From: Geodermatophilus ruber
Lineage (GTDB): Bacteria; Actinomycetota; Actinomycetes; Mycobacteriales; Geodermatophilaceae
Reading direction: 5' to 3'
Length of the DNA: 64,000 nt
Assembly: GCF_900114385.1 (NCBI RefSeq)
Contig: NZ_FOSW01000006.1
Span: 1-64,000, forward strand
Part shown: piece after piece, positions 60,737 through 64,000 of the stretch
How the letters are laid out: every line of letters begins with the position of its first letter
Numbering within the stretch: the stretch's first letter is position 1
Made by a program: the position numbers and the translations under genes
Notes under the pieces: generated by a model
Database searches by the model: none
What the model was told of the DNA's origin: nothing
Seen by the model: the letters and a program-made list of their open reading frames with translations, nothing else

Positions 60737-61657
60737 TCAGGCCGGCGGCAGGACGGCGCGCCGCGCGCCGGCGATGTCGAACAGGTCGCCGTACTCCTCG
60801 ACGCGGGCGAGGACGTCCTCGGTGCGGAAGCGCAACGCGCCCGGATCGGCGCCGTCGAGCACCGCCTCCACCTCGTCCCAGCCGATCGGCGTGGACACCG
60901 GGGCATCCGGGCGGGCTCGCAACGAGTAGGGCGCGACGGTGGTCTTGGCCGGGTTGTTCTGGCTCCAGTCGACGAGCACCTTGCCCGGCCGCAGCACCTT
61001 CTCCATCCGCCACACGACCCGGTCCGGCGTCTCGGCGGACAGCTCCTGCGCCAGCTTCTTCGCGTACCGGCTCGGGTGCTCGCGGTCGCTCACCCGGATC
61101 GGCGCGTACACCTGCATGCCCTTGGACCCCGACGTCTTCACGACCGGGTCCAGACCGTCGTCGACCAGCCGCTCGCGCAACCGCTCGGCGACCCCGCAGC
61201 ACTCCCGGATGCCGGCGTCCGGGCCGGGGTCGAGGTCCAGCACCAGCAGGTCGGGCAGCGCCGGCTGCAGCCGGCTCCCCACCTGCCACTGGGGCACGTG
61301 CAGCTCCAGCGCGGCCAGGTTCGCCGCCCAGGCCAGGTCGGCGACGGTCTCCAGGATCACCATGTCGAGGGTCTCCCGGCCCCGGGAGCTGCCCGGGCTG
61401 GGCACGGTCACCCGGCGCACCCAGTCCGGGGCGTGCCGGGCGCTGTTCTTCTCGAAGAACGCCGGCCCCTCCACGCCCTCGGGCCAGCGGGTGAAGGTGA
61501 CCGGCCGCCCGGACAGGTGCGGCAGCAGCGCCCGGGCGATCCGGACGTAGTAGTCGATGACCTGCGCCTTGGTGAAGGAGACCTCGGGGAACAGCACCTT
61601 CTCCAGGTTGGAGACGTACAGCTGCCGCCCGTCCACGCGCACCAGCTGCCGGCTCAC
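60737..61657 (-). CDS. NHEJ DNA polymerase domain protein (LigD-type)
   Basis: 306 residues from GTG, a stand-alone primase-polymerase domain of bacterial LigD. LYVSNLEKVLFPEVSFTKAQVIDYYVRIA begins the domain; the catalytic aspartates are in VLDLDPGPDAG, with SGSKGMQVYAPI and VDWSQNNPAKTTVAPYSLRARPDAPVSTP later. It fills gaps with ribonucleotides at broken ends during repair. It is the last gene of the ku operon, 7 bp after the ligase. Confidence 0.93.
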   Translation of the reverse strand: MSRQLVRVDGRQLYVSNLEKVLFPEVSFTKAQVIDYYVRIARALLPHLSGRPVTFTRWPEGVEGPAFFEKNSARHAPDWVRRVTVPSPGSSRGRETLDMVILETVADLAWAANLAALELHVPQWQVGSRLQPALPDLLVLDLDPGPDAGIRECCGVAERLRERLVDDGLDPVVKTSGSKGMQVYAPIRVSDREHPSRYAKKLAQELSAETPDRVVWRMEKVLRPGKVLVDWSQNNPAKTTVAPYSLRARPDAPVSTPIGWDEVEAVLDGADPGALRFRTEDVLARVEEYGDLFDIAGARRAVLPPA

Positions 61658-61664
61658 CGTGTCC

Positions 61665-62633
61665 TCACCACTCCTCCACCACGTCCTCCGCGGCGATGTC
61701 GTCGCGCAATCCGCGCCACGAGGGGTGCCGCAGCCGACCGTCGGCGGTCCAGACGGCGAAGGCCACCTCGCCCACCAGGTCGGGCTCGACCCAGCGGGCG
61801 TCGCGGATCACCTCCCGGGCGAGGCGGCCCTCGAACGGACAGGTCGGCCTCGGCGTGAACAACTCGGCCAGATCCCGCAGCGCCTGCGCGGTGAACCCGG
61901 TGCCCACGTGACCGGCGTAGACCAGCCGACCCGCGTCGTCGTGCACGCCGACCAGCAGCGACCCCACTCCCCCGGCCCGGCGTCCCAGGCCCGGCCGCCA
62001 GCCACCGACGACCACCGACTGGGTGCGGACGTTCTTGACCTTGAGCCACTCCGGGCCGCGCGAGCCGGGGCGGTAGGGCGAGTCCAGCCGCTTGGCGACC
62101 ACTCCCTCGAGCCCGTTCTCCCGGCTCGCGGCGTGCACGTCGGCACCCCCGCCGCGGAACCAGGGGGTGGTGACCCAGCGGTGCCCGCCGGGCCCGAGCG
62201 CGTCCAGCCGGCGCCGGCGCTCCGCGTACGGCGCGTGCAGCAGGTCCTCCCCGTCCCAGGCCAGCAGGTCGAAGACGAGGTAGGTGACCGGCGCGGCGGC
62301 GGCCAGCCGGCGCACCTCCGGGCCGGTGCGGTGCATCCGGGTCTGCAGGGCACCGAAGTCGGGCCGGCCGCGGTCGTCGAGGGCCACCACCTCGCCGTCC
62401 AGGACGGCGTCGTGCCCGGCCAGCGCGTCGGGCAGGCGGGCCAGCTCGGGGTAGCGGACGGAGATGTCGGTGCCGCTGCGCGCCCAGAGGGTGAGGGCTC
62501 CGTCGTGGACGGCGGCGACCGCGCGGACGCCGTCCCACTTGAACTCGTAGCCCCACCGCCCGTCCTGCGCGGCCGGCGGCAGGTCGCCGGGGGTGGCGAG
62601 CATCGGCGCGGGCACCGGGACCGGCGCGGGCAC
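61665..62633 (-). CDS. NHEJ ATP-dependent DNA ligase (LigD-type ligase domain)
   Basis: 322 residues from GTG. The adenylation lysine is in motif I, FKWDGVRAVA; motif III and IV are VLDGEVVALDDRGRPDFGALQTR and NGLEGVVAKRLDSPY, and motif V is WLKVKN. The OB domain ends WVEPDLVGEVAFAVWTADGRLRHPSWRGLRDD. It lacks the nuclease domain of LigD. It starts 1 bp from the ku stop. Confidence 0.94.
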   Translation of the reverse strand: MPAPVPVPAPMLATPGDLPPAAQDGRWGYEFKWDGVRAVAAVHDGALTLWARSGTDISVRYPELARLPDALAGHDAVLDGEVVALDDRGRPDFGALQTRMHRTGPEVRRLAAAAPVTYLVFDLLAWDGEDLLHAPYAERRRRLDALGPGGHRWVTTPWFRGGGADVHAASRENGLEGVVAKRLDSPYRPGSRGPEWLKVKNVRTQSVVVGGWRPGLGRRAGGVGSLLVGVHDDAGRLVYAGHVGTGFTAQALRDLAELFTPRPTCPFEGRLAREVIRDARWVEPDLVGEVAFAVWTADGRLRHPSWRGLRDDIAAEDVVEEW

Positions 62634-62634
62634 G

Positions 62635-63645
62635 TCAGGCGGTGCGGCGGGCGCGCTTGGCCGGCTGCTTCCCCGTGGCGGTCGACTTCTTGGCGGCCGT
62701 CGTCTTCTTCGCCGTCGTCTTCTTCGCGGGCGTCGTCCTGGTCGCCGCCGCCTTCGTCGCCTTCGGGGCTGCCGTCGCCGTCGTTGCCGTCGCCTTCGGG
62801 GCTGCCGTCTTCTTCGCCGCGGTGGCCTTCCTGGCCGGCGCCTTCCGCGGCGTGCTCTCCGCCTCGGGCGCGCCGCCGCGGGCCTGCTCGACGCTGCGGC
62901 GCAGCGCGCTCATCAGGTCGACGACCGCGGCACCGGAGTCCGCCGTCTCGGGCAGCGGCTGCACCTCACCGCCGGTCTGCTTGGCCTCCAGCAGCGCCGC
63001 CATCGCCTCGCGGTAGTCGTCGGTGAACGCGGCGGGGTCGAACTCGCCGGTCATCGAGGAGATGAGCGCCTCTGCCATCTGCAGCTCCTGCGGCCGCACC
63101 GCGACGTCCTCGTCGAGGAAACCGAAGTCCGGCGTCCGGATCTCGTCCGGCCAGCGCATCGTGTGCAGCACCAGCACGCCGTCGCGGACCCGCAGCGCGG
63201 CCAGCGACTCCCGCTGCCGGATCGCGATCTTGGTGATCGCCACCCGGCCGGCGTTCTCCAGGGCGTCGCGCAGCAGCACGTAGGGCCGGGTCGCTGACGC
63301 GTCGGGCTCGAGGAAGTAGGTCTTCTCGAAGTGGATCGGGTCGATCTGGTCCTGGTCGACGAACTCCAGCACCTCGATCTCCCGCCGGGAGGTCAGCGGC
63401 AGCTCCTCGAAGTCCTCGTCGGTGAGGATGACCAGCTGGCCGTCGGGCAGCTCGTAGCCCTTGGCGATCTCGCTGTACTCGACCTCCTCACCGTCGATCG
63501 AGCAGACCCGCTTGTACTTCACCCGGCCGCCGTCGGTGGCGTGCACCTGGTGGAACCGGATGTCGTGGTCCTCGGTGGCGGTGTAGAGCTTCACCCCGAT
63601 GCTGACCAGACCGAAGGACACCGCGCCGCGCCAGATCGACCGCAT
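62635..63645 (-). CDS. ku: Non-homologous end joining protein Ku
   Basis: 336 residues. The Ku core occupies about 1-255, with SIWRGAVSFGLVSIGVKLYTATEDHDIRFHQVHATDGGRVKYKRVC, and AKGYELPDGQLVILTDEDFE. The last 75 residues are a Lys/Ala/Thr tail (KAPARKATAAKKTAAPKATA and more) like the histone-H1-like tails that bind DNA and modulate activity in some actinobacterial Ku proteins. It is the first gene of a three-gene operon with ligase and polymerase. Confidence 0.96.
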   Translation of the reverse strand: MRSIWRGAVSFGLVSIGVKLYTATEDHDIRFHQVHATDGGRVKYKRVCSIDGEEVEYSEIAKGYELPDGQLVILTDEDFEELPLTSRREIEVLEFVDQDQIDPIHFEKTYFLEPDASATRPYVLLRDALENAGRVAITKIAIRQRESLAALRVRDGVLVLHTMRWPDEIRTPDFGFLDEDVAVRPQELQMAEALISSMTGEFDPAAFTDDYREAMAALLEAKQTGGEVQPLPETADSGAAVVDLMSALRRSVEQARGGAPEAESTPRKAPARKATAAKKTAAPKATATTATAAPKATKAAATRTTPAKKTTAKKTTAAKKSTATGKQPAKRARRTA

Positions 63646-63774
63646 GCCGCACTCCTCCGAGAGACCCGTCCGGGACCGCGGGCGGGGAAGGCCGGGCGGT
63701 CAAGATCGCAGGATAGGTGCGCTCCGCGCACCGCGGCAGGCCGAGCGCCCCCTCTCTCCTCCGGACGGAGGACC

Positions 63775-64000
63775 TCACCGCACCCCGGCCGACTGCTCAC
63801 CGGGCGCGTGTCCCACCCCGTTCTGGAGGGCGTCGTAGGCGAACTGCAGGACGTCGGAACCGGCGACCAGGGTCATCGTCAGCGCCGCCATCCGGGTCGC
63901 GCGCGGCGCGGTCGCGTAGCCCAGCACCAGCGCGGTGGCCACCCACTGCGCCAGGCAGAACGGGCAGGTGAGCAGCTCACCGACGGCGTGCTTCACCCCG
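63775..64000 (-). CDS. DUF1360 membrane protein, C-terminal part (cut by window end)
   Basis: The frame continues past the last base, so only about 74 residues are visible. GELLTCPFCLAQWVATALVLGYA is the DUF1360 core (CPFCxxxW next to a membrane helix) and a second helix follows. A GTG at 63996 exists but is too late for the usual 150-180-residue protein. Its relatives include sporulation-associated membrane proteins; function is unknown. Confidence 0.8.
   Translation of the reverse strand, partial: GVKHAVGELLTCPFCLAQWVATALVLGYATAPRATRMAALTMTLVAGSDVLQFAYDALQNGVGHAPGEQSAGVR

Noticed and set aside
62640-62870. Low-complexity DNA with repeated GTCGTCTTCTTCG-like units
   Set aside because: It encodes the Lys/Ala/Thr tail of Ku on the minus strand and is not an independent repeat or CRISPR.

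Overview
The window is very GC-rich DNA (mostly G or C at third codon positions) with dense, short-spaced genes and many GTG starts. Gene content points to a free-living actinobacterium: F420-type PPOX oxidoreductase, DivIVA-like coiled-coil protein, a c-di-AMP riboswitch before a secreted transglycosylase, a group 1h-like [NiFe]-hydrogenase, and a Ku/LigD end-joining operon. I would guess Geodermatophilaceae (Blastococcus, Geodermatophilus, Modestobacter), but that is inference from style and not from a marker gene. No rRNA, tRNA, CRISPR array, prophage or insertion sequence was recognised.

Layout. 1-8.2 kb is an aromatic-acid island. The end of a CoA-transferase subunit and a secreted ScyD/ScyE-like protein face the protocatechuate operon pcaHGBDC (minus strand). 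A divergent IclR regulator and pobA follow. Together they turn 4-hydroxybenzoate into protocatechuate and then into 3-oxoadipate. A matching AAHS-type aromatic-acid transporter lies far away at 58.3-59.6 kb. 8.2-11.5 kb holds an unknown protein and a pair of acyl-CoA dehydrogenases. 11.6-14.5 kb is a translationally coupled PAS-GGDEF-EAL/HDOD pair (cyclic-di-GMP signalling). 14.8-17.8 kb is the proton-translocating transhydrogenase pntAB.

17.8-30.5 kb is a mosaic of small genes: a DUF4334/pentapeptide-repeat pair, VOC protein, methyltransferase, transglycosylase under a c-di-AMP (ydaO-yuaA) riboswitch, a zinc-ribbon peptide, formamidase, an LLM flavin monooxygenase with its FMN reductase behind a MarR-like palindrome, a DivIVA-like protein, an MFS transporter and a cupin. 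30.6-36.4 kb has a short glycosyltransferase, a NarL-type two-component system and a large FAD/Fe-S dehydrogenase. 36.5-40.6 kb has a FabG-like reductase, membrane proteins, a small P-loop kinase and an ankyrin protein.

40.6-53.3 kb is the centrepiece: a fourteen-gene, minus-strand [NiFe]-hydrogenase operon in the order hypA, hypB, uncharacterised 496-aa protein, maturation protease, small subunit, large subunit, NifU-like, DUF5947, 67-aa protein, 34-aa membrane peptide, hypF, hypC, hypD, hypE. The small subunit has CxxD where most hydrogenases have CxxC, the hallmark of the oxygen-tolerant, high-affinity 'actinobacterial' (group 1h, Hhy) enzymes that oxidise atmospheric hydrogen. Four of the genes have no assigned biochemical role and are the best candidates for new biology here.

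53.4-60.7 kb has a dienelactone hydrolase, an HTH protein, a PPOX oxidoreductase, a second AI-2E permease, a PAC2 protein, the aromatic-acid transporter and purU. 60.7-63.6 kb is the end-joining operon ku - ligase - polymerase, and the window ends inside a DUF1360 gene. Several convergent gene pairs are separated by perfect long hairpins that should act as bidirectional terminators.
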